Assembly (NCBI GenBank): GCA_903830655.1
Contig: CAIKUQ010000048.1
Coordinates: forward strand, 16,845-80,844
Source of the DNA: an uncultured Actinomycetes bacterium
Lineage (GTDB): Bacteria; Actinomycetota; Acidimicrobiia; Acidimicrobiales; RAAP-2
Length of the DNA: 64,000 nucleotides
Direction: 5' to 3'
Positions 46,414 to 55,818 of the stretch are shown piece after piece. The position numbers and the translations under genes were made by a program. The first letter of the stretch is position 1; each line of letters begins with the position of its first letter. The notes beneath the pieces are model-generated. The model made no database searches and was not told the DNA's origin. It worked only from the letters and a program-made list of their open reading frames with translations.

Positions 46414-47226
46414 TTAAAAGAGGCGGAAGTCGGTCCACGCGCCCGAGGCGACGAGACGAACATAAACATCGGTGAAGGCTACGAAGAGCAGAGAGGCCCA
46501 AGCGAAATTCATGTGCTTGGCGTTAAGCGGGGTGAGGAACTTCCAGAAACGGTACCGAATGGGGTGCGCCTTAAAAGACTTGACCTGACCCCCGCAGAGG
46601 TGACGACAGGCGTGGCATGAGAGTGAATAGGCCCACAACAATCCAGCGTTGACGGTTAGGACAATCGTTCCGACGGTGACACCAAAGCCGAGTCCGGGCT
46701 GGTTGAAGGCCCGGAACGCGTCGTAGGTCAAGAGCGCGTTAAAGACTAAACCGGCGTAGAAGAAGTACCGGTGAATGTTCTGCATGATGAGAGGAAAGCG
46801 GGTCTCCCCGGAGTAGGAGCTGTGAGCGTCAGCGACAGCACAAGCGGGGGGAGACCACCAGAATGCGCGGTAGTAACTGCGACGGTAGTAGTAGCAAGTC
46901 AGACGAAAGCCCAGTGGGAAGATGAGAATAAGCAATGCGGGCGACAGGGTCCAGCCATTAAGTGCGAAGCCGGACTTTGCTCCCGCTACACAGTCACTGG
47001 CGATGCAGGGCGAATAGAAGGGCGAAATGAGGTCACGGTGCACCTGAGCCCCCACGTAATAGTTCTTACCTTGGAAGGCGGCCCAAGTTGAGTAGATGAT
47101 GAAAGCGGTGAGGATTGAAACGGTAACTACCGGTTGGATCCACCAACGATCCTGGCGAAGAGTCGCAACGTCGGGGCCACCACGGGTGCCTCCAAGTTGG
47201 ACTTTGGTCTCTGAGACTGACGTCAC
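46414..47226 (-). CDS. sdhC: Succinate dehydrogenase membrane anchor, Sdh1-like
   Basis: This 270-residue membrane protein has about five helices and starts at GTG after AAGGAG. Its length and position before sdhA fit the single large anchor of mycobacterial Sdh1 rather than separate SdhC and SdhD. A Cys/His cluster lies at residues 204-211 (CHACRHLC), with C74 and C79 in an extracytoplasmic loop. A membrane-embedded Rieske-type iron-sulfur cluster has been reported in mycobacterial Sdh1, and this motif is a candidate for its ligands here. It would pass electrons to menaquinone. Confidence 0.82.
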   Translation of the reverse strand: MTSVSETKVQLGGTRGGPDVATLRQDRWWIQPVVTVSILTAFIIYSTWAAFQGKNYYVGAQVHRDLISPFYSPCIASDCVAGAKSGFALNGWTLSPALLILIFPLGFRLTCYYYRRSYYRAFWWSPPACAVADAHSSYSGETRFPLIMQNIHRYFFYAGLVFNALLTYDAFRAFNQPGLGFGVTVGTIVLTVNAGLLWAYSLSCHACRHLCGGQVKSFKAHPIRYRFWKFLTPLNAKHMNFAWASLLFVAFTDVYVRLVASGAWTDFRLF

Positions 47227-47264
47227 GGGAACTCCTTGTTTGGTTTAACTGCAACCCCCGAACC

Positions 47265-47270
47265 ATCATA
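47265..47270 (-). promoter_or_regulatory. Candidate -10 element of the sdh operon
   Basis: On the minus strand TATGAT lies 38 bp upstream of the GTG start of the anchor gene. The -35 box 17 bp further up (TAAGAC) is poor, which would fit a promoter needing an activator at the palindrome just beyond it. Confidence 0.35.
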
Positions 47271-47297
47271 GGCAGGGAAAAACAGAAGTCTTACGGG

Positions 47298-47313
47298 CAA
47301 TACCTAGGTATTG
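47298..47313. promoter_or_regulatory. Perfect 16-bp palindrome upstream of the sdh operon
   Basis: CAATACCTAGGTATTG reads the same on both strands. It lies in the 134-bp gap between ctaF and the sdh anchor gene, about 30 bp upstream of a TATGAT -10 candidate. This is the place for a dimeric regulator next to or over the -35 box. It does not match CIRCE, Rex, LexA or IdeR consensus sequences I know. Confidence 0.55.
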
Positions 47314-47360
47314 GGGTGGGAATCCAGCCATCGAGGTTTCGGCCCGCTCGGTGGTCAGAC

Positions 47361-47753
47361 TTAAATTTTGCCGCCGCGACGACCCTCGGCGGTACCGCCT
47401 AAGAGGGCCCACACGGCGAGGGCGAGTCCTGGAATTAAGAACCAGATACCAAAGACGAGGGCCAAAACCACGAGGAACGCACCCATGCCCATGAGGAATG
47501 GAAAGATTGAGCTTCCGGGGAAGGATCCAACGACGCCCGCGCCACCTTCGGTGGTCGCGGTGGGGTCATCTTCTGGACGCATCTTCATGCGACGGCTCCA
47601 CCACAAGTAATAGCTACCAGGTAAGAAGCAGAGCAACATGCCAGAGAACATCATCACGCCTCCGGCATTCTCCAAGCTCCAGGTCCAATACACGGCACAC
47701 ATGGCTCCGAAGAAAAGGCCTAAGAACAAAAGCAGCTTGGCTTCAACTCGCAT
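47361..47753 (-). CDS. ctaF: Cytochrome c oxidase subunit IV (CtaF)
   Basis: A 130-residue membrane protein with four predicted helices, matching actinobacterial aa3-oxidase subunit IV. It reads MRVEAKLLLFLGLFFGAMCAVYWTWSLENAGGVMMFSGMLLCFLPGSYYLWWS, with the conserved PEDDPTA-type loop between helix pairs. The ATG lies 2 bp after ctaD, and the track start at 48023 is an artefact inside ctaD. ctaE (subunit III) and the qcr genes are not in the window. Confidence 0.9.
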   Translation of the reverse strand: MRVEAKLLLFLGLFFGAMCAVYWTWSLENAGGVMMFSGMLLCFLPGSYYLWWSRRMKMRPEDDPTATTEGGAGVVGSFPGSSIFPFLMGMGAFLVVLALVFGIWFLIPGLALAVWALLGGTAEGRRGGKI

Positions 47754-47755
47754 AA

Positions 47756-49420
<1,665 letters not shown>

Positions 49421-49422
49421 GA

Positions 49423-50274
49423 TTAGTTCGCCTTGCTCTTAGTGGACTTAGAAGGAACATAGGTATTGCTTTGGAGAGCGGTAGCACTCGCCGCAGCAGC
49501 AGCCGCTGAAACGTCACGGTTGGCACTAAGCCAGTGGTCGTAGGTCGCGCGATCGACCACCTTGACCTTGAAGTACATCAAGGAGTGGTAGAGACCGCAG
49601 AGCTGCGTGCATTGCCCGGCGTAGGTACCAGTTTTCACGGCGTTGAAGGTGAATTGGTTGGTCACGCCAGGGAGTGCGTATCGAGAGAAGTTGAATTCCT
49701 TCACGTAGAAACCGTGCACAACGTCAGTCGAGGTCAGGTTTACGTGCACGTTGGTGTTGGCGGGAATTACCATGGTCGGGCTTTGGGTGGTCTGACCAAT
49801 CACAACCACCGAGTGTCCAGGGTACGCAAACTTCCAGCCCCATTGGAACGCATTGATGTTGACGACCACGTCGGTGCGGGGGTTCGCGACCTCGGGGTTT
49901 TCAACAATCAGAGTTCCAACGAAGAGGGCGATGACGATGATGATTGGTACGACGGTATAGAGCACTTCGAGTGGAATGTGGTACTGGCTCTGCTTAGGAA
50001 TGGCCTTGTCGTCTTTGCGGCGGTAACGCAAGAATGCGTAAGCCAAAAGCAACACAACGAGTAATCCAATAAGCGCCGCACCGAGTGAGAACCATTGCCA
50101 CAGGTGGTACACGTTCACCGAACTCTTAGTTACACCCTTCGTTACGCCAAAGTTTGGCAAGGTGCAACCCGAGAGGAGCACCCCGGATAGGGGAAGTAGT
50201 AACAGGGCACGAAGACGGCGCCATGTACGACCAGAGGTCGTGGCACCCTGAGGGGGCAGGGTAGTTGAATCCAC
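49423..50274 (-). CDS. ctaC: Cytochrome c oxidase subunit II
   Basis: Subunit II accepts electrons at the CuA centre. I start it at GTG 50274 (283 residues) because the track start at 50373 would overlap tatA. The N-terminus has a lipoprotein-type signal LLLLPLSGVLLSGC, two membrane helices follow, and then the cupredoxin domain with CTQLCGLYHSLM, the C-x3-C-x3-H-x2-M CuA motif; the usual Glu between the cysteines is Gln here, where the backbone carbonyl is the ligand. It is first in the ctaC-ctaD-ctaF operon. Confidence 0.94.
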   Translation of the reverse strand: MDSTTLPPQGATTSGRTWRRLRALLLLPLSGVLLSGCTLPNFGVTKGVTKSSVNVYHLWQWFSLGAALIGLLVVLLLAYAFLRYRRKDDKAIPKQSQYHIPLEVLYTVVPIIIVIALFVGTLIVENPEVANPRTDVVVNINAFQWGWKFAYPGHSVVVIGQTTQSPTMVIPANTNVHVNLTSTDVVHGFYVKEFNFSRYALPGVTNQFTFNAVKTGTYAGQCTQLCGLYHSLMYFKVKVVDRATYDHWLSANRDVSAAAAAASATALQSNTYVPSKSTKSKAN

Positions 50275-50338
50275 GCTAGAAACCTTACTAAGAAGCGGAA
50301 CTTTTACGTTCAGGTTCCTCGGTCTCAAGGAAGAAGGG

Positions 50339-50524
50339 CTACTTTTCCTCGGAATCGGGGCCCTTGGCCTCATCTTTTGCTTGCTTCAATCCTTTTTCGA
50401 ACTCGTTTTTGGCCGAGCCGAGATTGCGCGCAAACTTAGGAATTGCCTTTCCTCCAAATACGAGAACGACAATGACCACGAGAACGATCACTAGGTCAGT
50501 ACTGGCAAATTCACCAAAAATCAT
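50339..50524 (-). CDS. tatA: Sec-independent protein translocase TatA/E
   Basis: The 61-residue protein has the TatA plan: a short N-terminus, one membrane helix (TDLVIVLVVIVVLVF), the FGGKAIPKFARNLG hinge, an amphipathic helix and a charged tail. It forms the pore of the twin-arginine pathway with TatC, absent here. It is 64 bp upstream of ctaC on the same strand. The DoxX-Rieske protein encoded 3.4 kb downstream carries a twin-arginine-like segment that could use it. Confidence 0.92.
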   Translation of the reverse strand: MIFGEFASTDLVIVLVVIVVLVFGGKAIPKFARNLGSAKNEFEKGLKQAKDEAKGPDSEEK

Positions 50525-50606
50525 TATGCGCTCCTTGCGATTAAGACATCTTTATCGTAGTGGCTAGTCCGGCACTTTTTTCGTGATTTTGAGTAAGACT
50601 GGAGAA

Positions 50607-51284
50607 ATGCCAACTATCGACCCCAGGGTGCTTAGGTATTCGCTCAGCGTTTCACTCACGGTGGGGCTCTACGGTATTGCCTTCGGGGCGGCCTCGATTG
50701 CGTCTGGATTCAGTGTCTTGCAGAGCTGTCTCTTTTCGCTGCTCACCTTTACCGGCGCGAGTCAGTTTGCGGCGGTCGGAGTTGTGGCTTCAGGGGGAAC
50801 GGCCTTCGCCGCTATATCCGCGGCGACTCTGCTGGGCACGCGCAACGCCCTCTACGGCATGCAAATGGCTCCATTGCTCGAAAACCGGGGCCTAAACAAA
50901 CTGATTGCCGCACACATCACTATTGATGAATCCACCGGAGTGGCCCTTTCGCAAATTGAACAAGGCGCCTCTTCAATGCGTCAAGGCTTCTGGTTAACCG
51001 GCCTCGGCGTTTTCTTGTTTTGGAATCTCTTTACCTTGCTGGGCGCCCTCGGTGCCAAGCAACTGGGAACTCCCGCCTCCTGGGGACTGGATGCTGGAGT
51101 CCCCGCGGCGTTCCTCGGCTTGTTATGGCTGCGTTTGACCTCGAACTTTCTTCGACTCGTCGCGTTAGCGGCGATGATCTTTACGGTAGTAGTGACCCCC
51201 TGGATGCCAGCGGGTCTGCCAATCATTTCTGCGACCTTGGTCGCGGTGGTCGCGGGTTGGAGCGAGAGGTCCAGTCAATCGTGA
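50607..51284 (+). CDS. azlC: AzlC-family branched-chain amino acid exporter, large subunit
   Basis: A 225-residue membrane protein of the AzlC family, the large subunit of a branched-chain amino acid or azaleucine exporter. Typical sequence: LYGIAFGAASIASGFSVLQSCLFSLLTFTGASQFAAVGV and AATLLGTRNALYGMQMAP. I use ATG 50607; the track GTG at 50583 has no ribosome-binding site. It overlaps azlD by one base, the usual pair. Confidence 0.9.
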   Translation: MPTIDPRVLRYSLSVSLTVGLYGIAFGAASIASGFSVLQSCLFSLLTFTGASQFAAVGVVASGGTAFAAISAATLLGTRNALYGMQMAPLLENRGLNKLIAAHITIDESTGVALSQIEQGASSMRQGFWLTGLGVFLFWNLFTLLGALGAKQLGTPASWGLDAGVPAAFLGLLWLRLTSNFLRLVALAAMIFTVVVTPWMPAGLPIISATLVAVVAGWSERSSQS

Positions 51285-51583
51285 TGTGGGTGGTCTTGTT
51301 TTGCACGAGTGCATTAGCGCTGCTCACCAAACTGGGTGGGCACTACGTTCCGGCGAGCTGGCTCTCAAATCCTCGCTTGCAACGTATTAACGCGCTTATT
51401 CCAATCGCGCTCTTGAGTGCGCTCGTGGTGGCCGAAGCGCTCACTAACAAAACGAAACTCGTACTTGATCATCGACTCGCTGGTGTCGCAGTTGCGTTAG
51501 TGGCCCTTATGGCGAAGATGCCATTCCCCGTTGTGGTTCTCAGCGCCGTTTTTACCTCGGCGTTCATTTACCACTGGCACTGA
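51284..51583 (+). CDS. azlD: AzlD-family exporter small subunit
   Basis: A 99-residue membrane protein with three or four helices beginning MWVVLFCTSALALLTKLGGHYVPASWLSNPRLQRI, the AzlD signature region, and ending FTSAFIYHWH. It is the small partner of AzlC. The ATG overlaps the azlC stop; a GTG 3 bp upstream is an alternative. The track start at 51020 lies inside azlC. Its TGA is directly followed by the stop of the convergent crotonase gene. Confidence 0.87.
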   Translation: MWVVLFCTSALALLTKLGGHYVPASWLSNPRLQRINALIPIALLSALVVAEALTNKTKLVLDHRLAGVAVALVALMAKMPFPVVVLSAVFTSAFIYHWH

Positions 51584-52348
51584 TTAGTGGCCAGTCCACT
51601 GGGCGGACCGCTTTTCGGCGAACGCGGTAGCACCTTCGTGGGCGTCGGTCGAGTCTGCCACTTTGGCAAAGAGCTCATCATTAAGGGGCCAGGTGGCCTC
51701 CACCCCGCGCTCAATCACTTCACGGAGCACTCGCTTCGAAGCTCGAACAGCGAGTGGAGCATTGCTGGCAATTCGGTCGGCAATGGCGCGAGCGCGCGGT
51801 ACTACCGCCTCGATAGGAAGTACGTGGTTCACTAACCCAAGTTGAAAAGCGCGCTCAGCACTTATTGGTTCGGCGGTGAGGGCCATCTCGCTCGCGATGG
51901 CGGGAGAGAGTCGGGTGGGAAGGCGAAGCAGTCCGCCGGCACCAGCGAAAAGACCGATCTGCGTTTCCGGGATACCAAATTTTGCGTGTTCGCTAGCCAC
52001 GATGATGTCGCACATCAAAAGCATTTCAAATCCACCGGCAAAGGCCGCGCCATTCGCCGCGCCCACCAGAGGCTTTATGAAGTTGCGCCGGGTCATACCG
52101 CCAAAACCATGTTCATTGAATGGGCGCTCACCTTGGGCGAAGGCCTTCAGATCCATACCGGCACTAAAAGCTTTGTCGCCCGCACCGGTAAGTACGATGA
52201 CGCGGCAATTGTCGTCGGCTTCACACTGATCCAATATCTCACTCAAGCGCGTCATGAGAGCCAGATTGATGGCGTTGCGTGCATCGGGGCGGTTCAAGGT
52301 GACGACACTGACGTGACCATGTTGTTCAAGTAAAACTTCGTCTGCCAT
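51584..52348 (-). CDS. Enoyl-CoA hydratase/isomerase family protein (crotonase)
   Basis: The 254-residue crotonase-fold enzyme acts on acyl-CoA thioesters. It shows VTLNRPDARNAINLALM, the first oxyanion-hole segment KAFSAGMDLKAF, and FAGGFEMLLMCDIIVASEHAKFGIPETQIGLFAGAGG, the second with the catalytic region (AGAGG in place of the PGAGG of hydratases), then LTAEPISAERAFQLGLVNHV. The substrate could be a fatty, amino acid or steroid acyl-CoA. It is monocistronic between azlD and the GH1-like gene. Confidence 0.9.
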   Translation of the reverse strand: MADEVLLEQHGHVSVVTLNRPDARNAINLALMTRLSEILDQCEADDNCRVIVLTGAGDKAFSAGMDLKAFAQGERPFNEHGFGGMTRRNFIKPLVGAANGAAFAGGFEMLLMCDIIVASEHAKFGIPETQIGLFAGAGGLLRLPTRLSPAIASEMALTAEPISAERAFQLGLVNHVLPIEAVVPRARAIADRIASNAPLAVRASKRVLREVIERGVEATWPLNDELFAKVADSTDAHEGATAFAEKRSAQWTGH

Positions 52349-52420
52349 AGCGACCTTCCCGTGCTGCCTGTAATAAAACGCTAGTGGAGTTATCGTTCGC
52401 CGACGTGCGAAACTAGAGAG

Positions 52421-53200
52421 ATGACTTCCGGGCCCCGATTACTCGCCACCGTCGAGGGCTACGCCGTCGAGGGCGGGTACGACCTGCCCTACGCCCCCAC
52501 CACCTGCTTTGCCCCCGCCATCTCGCTTAAGCACTTCGACGGTCCGGGGGAAGCGGCCAACCTCTGGGTGGAATTCGAATCAGCGGTTCGCCACTTACCA
52601 GGATTGGGTTTTGACGGTATTCGCCTCACCGTGGAGTGGGCCCGCATTGAACCTCGTCAGGGACAGATTGACCAGCTTGCGCTTTTGCGATACCTCGAAA
52701 TGGCGCGCTTTGCGAAATCGCTGGGATTACACGTCACGGTTGTCATCATTGATCAGGCCTGGCCTTCGTGGTTGGGCCAGGAGGCGTGGCTCTTGCCCTG
52801 GGTGGTGCCTCACTTCGTCGAGCATGTCAAACGAGTGGTAACCACCATGGCGGGGTCAATAGATAATTTTATTCTCTTTGCTAACTGGGCGCATCTCTTG
52901 AATGGTTTTACCGAAGCGAGTTGTCCACCGTGGCGGCGTCGCGCGAGTGATGACGCATTTCGAGCACAGGTACAGTTACGTAAAATGACCGACTTGATTT
53001 TGCGTGAAGAGGCCGTCGCGCCATTGCTCGTTAACGAATGGTACGTGGTTGATGCCGACGACGTCAAGGGTCTCGCGACACTACGCAGCGAAGGGGTGCG
53101 TGACGAAATTCACGTTCGCTCAATCCTCGAAGGCTTTGGTCCAACAAAATGTAACGCAGGAATTCTGATTCGCGTCGGGAATGAATTCCAGCCTCGTTAG
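52421..53200 (+). CDS. Short GH1-like (alpha/beta)8 protein lacking catalytic residues
   Basis: The 259-residue product resembles the first half of family 1 glycosidases: GFDGIRLTVEWARIEPRQGQID matches the GH1 'G.DGYRFSISWPRI.P' region, and WLGQEAWLLPWVVPHFVEHVKRVV the helix before the acid/base strand. Where GH1 enzymes have the acid/base N-E-P, it reads NWA (residues 155-157), and no ENG nucleophile is seen. It is about 200 residues shorter than a normal GH1. It may be a degenerate or non-catalytic sugar-binding protein. No signal peptide. Its stop overlaps that of dedA by 4 bp. Confidence 0.65.
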   Translation: MTSGPRLLATVEGYAVEGGYDLPYAPTTCFAPAISLKHFDGPGEAANLWVEFESAVRHLPGLGFDGIRLTVEWARIEPRQGQIDQLALLRYLEMARFAKSLGLHVTVVIIDQAWPSWLGQEAWLLPWVVPHFVEHVKRVVTTMAGSIDNFILFANWAHLLNGFTEASCPPWRRRASDDAFRAQVQLRKMTDLILREEAVAPLLVNEWYVVDADDVKGLATLRSEGVRDEIHVRSILEGFGPTKCNAGILIRVGNEFQPR

Positions 53201-53838
53201 TCGGGGTGTTTTGCCTCCCAGGCAATCTCTTCACTCGTTTCACGCCGCTTGGCGCGAATGTGATGGAAGGTAACGAAAGATGCGAAGAGCACCAGCAAAA
53301 CAATCCCGACCCAGCTCGCGGCCTTCTCAATTCGGTGCAAGGCATGACCAGCGAGAAAACCAATCAAAGTGAAGCCAGTGCCCCAGAGAATGCCACCTAT
53401 GGCGTTGGCAATCAGGAATCGGCGGTAGTGCATCTTGGATATACCGGCCAGGCCTGGCATTACCGCGCGCAAGAATGCGGTGAATCGACCAGCGATTACG
53501 TAGACCGGTCCACGTTTGCGTAAACCCTCGAGGGCGCGGTCCAGAGCGGCGCGGCGCTTACGCAGAATTTTGAGCTCAAGAATTTGAGTTCCGTAGCGTT
53601 TACCGATGGCGTACCCCACCGAGTCTCCAATGATTGCCGCGAGCACGACAGCGCCACACAAGCCAACAATGTTGATACGGCCTTGTGAGGCGATCACACC
53701 ACCGACGATGACTGCCGTTTCGCCAGGAATGACGAAGCCAATAAACAGGGCAGCTTCACCAAAGACCAAGAAGGCCACCAACAGGTAGACCCACACGCTG
53801 GGCAGACTATGTAACTGCTGCAAAACCCAATTAATCAC
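53197..53838 (-). CDS. DedA-family membrane protein
   Basis: The 213-residue integral membrane protein belongs to the DedA/VTT family, several members of which flip undecaprenyl phosphate or lipids and keep membrane potential. It has PGETAVIVGGVIASQGRIN, RFGKR-type GYAIGKRYG, and the family motif IAGRFTAFLRAVMPGLAGISKMHYRRFLIANAIGGILWGTGF. It starts at GTG after GGGGG. Divergent to the DoxX-Rieske gene, with 97 bp between. Confidence 0.9.
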   Translation of the reverse strand: MINWVLQQLHSLPSVWVYLLVAFLVFGEAALFIGFVIPGETAVIVGGVIASQGRINIVGLCGAVVLAAIIGDSVGYAIGKRYGTQILELKILRKRRAALDRALEGLRKRGPVYVIAGRFTAFLRAVMPGLAGISKMHYRRFLIANAIGGILWGTGFTLIGFLAGHALHRIEKAASWVGIVLLVLFASFVTFHHIRAKRRETSEEIAWEAKHPD

Positions 53839-53935
53839 TTGAACCCCCAGAGAGAATTAGTCGCTTCATTTTGTAGATAAATGTTGCTTAAGAGAGCCTA
53901 CTTTTTAGATCTCCCTGCGCCCGACTTCTGCGAGA

Positions 53936-55135
53936 ATGTTTGCTATGTCAACGCCCGCTACTTCTACTCTTCGACGCCTTCCCTTTAACGCCCCCGTGCG
54001 AGCCTGGGCTTTAAGTGAGTGGGCACTACTTCCACTGCGCCTTTTTCTGGGGGTCACTTTCATCTACGGAGGCCTCATGAAGTTGGCTAACCCCAACTTC
54101 TTAAACCCCAAGAGCCCCATCTCCATTCAGCAGTCGCTGGTGGCTTCAATTCGCATTAGCCCAATTCACTCACTGATTACGCCACTGACTCACTTCGCTA
54201 AGCCGCTGGGAGTCTTTCTCGCCTTTGCGGAGCTGGCCGTGGGACTGGGCGTCCTCTTTGGTTTTTGGACTCGTATTGCCGCGATTGGCGGGGCCTTCTT
54301 GTCGCTCAACCTGTTCTTGACGGTTTCATTCCATTCTTCTCCCTACTTCGTTGGATCGGACATTGTCTTTCTCTTTGCTTGGTTGCCATTTATTATTTCG
54401 GGATCGGGATCTCGATTCAGTCTTGACGCATTTATTGCGAATCGAGTGGCAAAAGAGAGAAATCTCCCGGACCCAACGTTGGTGCCGATCGCCTTTTCGA
54501 CGGTGCAAAACATCTGTGGAAACTTTGACAATGGAAAGTGCAAAGTTCAAAACGGTGCTGCCTGTAACGCCGATTTGTGTCCAGTGCTCCTTGGCGCACG
54601 CGCCCCGCGCGTAACTCGCGTCGGTGGCGATTCAATTGATCGTCGCACTCTCGTCACCGGGGGCATCGCAGCAGCTTCGCTTGGTGGGGTGGCATTGGTG
54701 CTCGGTGGAGCGACCGCCGACATAGGTCGAATGATTGGTGGTGCTAAGGCACCAGTGACTGGCCCTGCACTGGGCACCACTACTACTAGTGGGACTGGCT
54801 CAACTACCACGACGGCGGCGGGAGCTGCCAAAGGGACCAAGTTGGGAGCAGCGGTACAAGTACCCGAGGGCCAAGCGGCCACCTTTACGATTCCCGCCAA
54901 TGGAGACACCGGCATTGTGCTGCACAAGGGCGGCAAATTCTTGGCCTATGACGCGATCTGTCCCCACGCGGGATGTCCAGTCGGTTACTCGAGTTCAGCC
55001 AATGAATTTCAGTGCCCCTGCCACGGTTCAACTTTTAATGTTGAGACTGGAGCGGTTTTGGCTGGGCCGGCCCCTCGTGGACTAACGGCCTTGAAGGTTG
55101 TTGAAGGCAGTGACGGTAACCTCTACCTACAGTGA
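53936..55135 (+). CDS. DoxX-Rieske fusion protein with internal twin-arginine segment
   Basis: A 399-residue protein with three parts. Residues 30-160 form a DoxX domain of four membrane helices (PLRLFLGVTFIYGGLMKLANP). A short linker follows with four evenly spaced cysteines (C194, C202, C210, C215). An RR pair (236-237, DRRTLVTGG) leads into a hydrophobic helix (241-260), then a Thr/Gly/Ser linker and a Rieske domain with CPHAGC (342-347) and CPCHGS (360-365). The layout suggests Sec insertion of DoxX and Tat export of the folded Rieske cluster, as known for actinobacterial QcrA. An ATG at 53945 is an alternative start. The response-regulator gene overlaps its end by 4 bp. Confidence 0.88.
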   Translation: MFAMSTPATSTLRRLPFNAPVRAWALSEWALLPLRLFLGVTFIYGGLMKLANPNFLNPKSPISIQQSLVASIRISPIHSLITPLTHFAKPLGVFLAFAELAVGLGVLFGFWTRIAAIGGAFLSLNLFLTVSFHSSPYFVGSDIVFLFAWLPFIISGSGSRFSLDAFIANRVAKERNLPDPTLVPIAFSTVQNICGNFDNGKCKVQNGAACNADLCPVLLGARAPRVTRVGGDSIDRRTLVTGGIAAASLGGVALVLGGATADIGRMIGGAKAPVTGPALGTTTTSGTGSTTTTAAGAAKGTKLGAAVQVPEGQAATFTIPANGDTGIVLHKGGKFLAYDAICPHAGCPVGYSSSANEFQCPCHGSTFNVETGAVLAGPAPRGLTALKVVEGSDGNLYLQ

Positions 55136-55818
55136 GCACTACACAACGTCGAGCCCTGGTTGTTGAAGACGACCACGCCTTAGCCCAGACGATTGCTGAA
55201 CTGCTGAATAGTGAAGGTTTTATTTCCGAGACCCAACACGACGGGGACGCTGGCTACCACGCGGCAATTACGGGTGCTTACGACGTCATAATTCTTGATG
55301 TCATGTTGCCTAAGCGAAATGGATTCAAGGTGTGCGCGGATATCCGCGATGTTGGAATCAACACCCCACTTTTGATGCTCACCGCTAAGGACGGGGACCT
55401 CGACGAGATTGAGGGGCTCGAAGCCGGTGCGGATGATTTTCTGCGTAAACCCTTCGAACGAGCAAAGCTCATGGCTCACATCAACGCGTTAATTCGCCGT
55501 TACGATCGCCACTCGCGAAATCAGTTCAGTGTTGGTGAACTCCAGGTTGACTCCGCTCAACGAGCGGCGTCGTTAAATGGCGTAGTGCTGAGCCTTACCC
55601 CGAGAGAATTTTCGCTCTTGGAATTTTTGGTTTCGCGACCTGGCGAAACTATGGCTAAGAAAGAAATCCTTCACGCCGTGTGGGGAGAGGACTTTGACGG
55701 GGACCCTAATATCATCGAAGTGTACGTTGGATACCTTCGACGAAAAATTGATCAACCTGGTCAAGAGTCCCTGATTCAAACAGTTCGTGGGATTGGCTAC
55801 AACATTAGAAAGCCCTAA
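55132..55818 (+). CDS. OmpR/PhoB-family response regulator
   Basis: The 228-residue regulator has a receiver domain (acidic pocket VEDDHA, phospho-acceptor Asp56 in VIILDVMLPKRNG, Lys in FLRKPF) and a winged-helix DNA-binding domain (LTPREFSLLEFLVSRPGETMAKKEIL, then EVYVGYLRRKID and RGIGYNIR). It starts at GTG overlapping the DoxX-Rieske stop by 4 bp and overlaps the kinase gene by one base, so the three are one translational unit. Its targets are unknown; autoregulation of the unit is likely in this family. Confidence 0.94.
   Translation: MSTTQRRALVVEDDHALAQTIAELLNSEGFISETQHDGDAGYHAAITGAYDVIILDVMLPKRNGFKVCADIRDVGINTPLLMLTAKDGDLDEIEGLEAGADDFLRKPFERAKLMAHINALIRRYDRHSRNQFSVGELQVDSAQRAASLNGVVLSLTPREFSLLEFLVSRPGETMAKKEILHAVWGEDFDGDPNIIEVYVGYLRRKIDQPGQESLIQTVRGIGYNIRKP

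Noticed and set aside
49534-50064. 176-residue plus-strand ORF opposite ctaC
   Set aside because: Antisense to a confident CuA-containing subunit II gene; no family features.
54775-54830. ACT/ACG-rich repetitive stretch in the DoxX-Rieske gene
   Set aside because: It encodes a Thr/Gly/Ser linker between domains, not a DNA repeat element.
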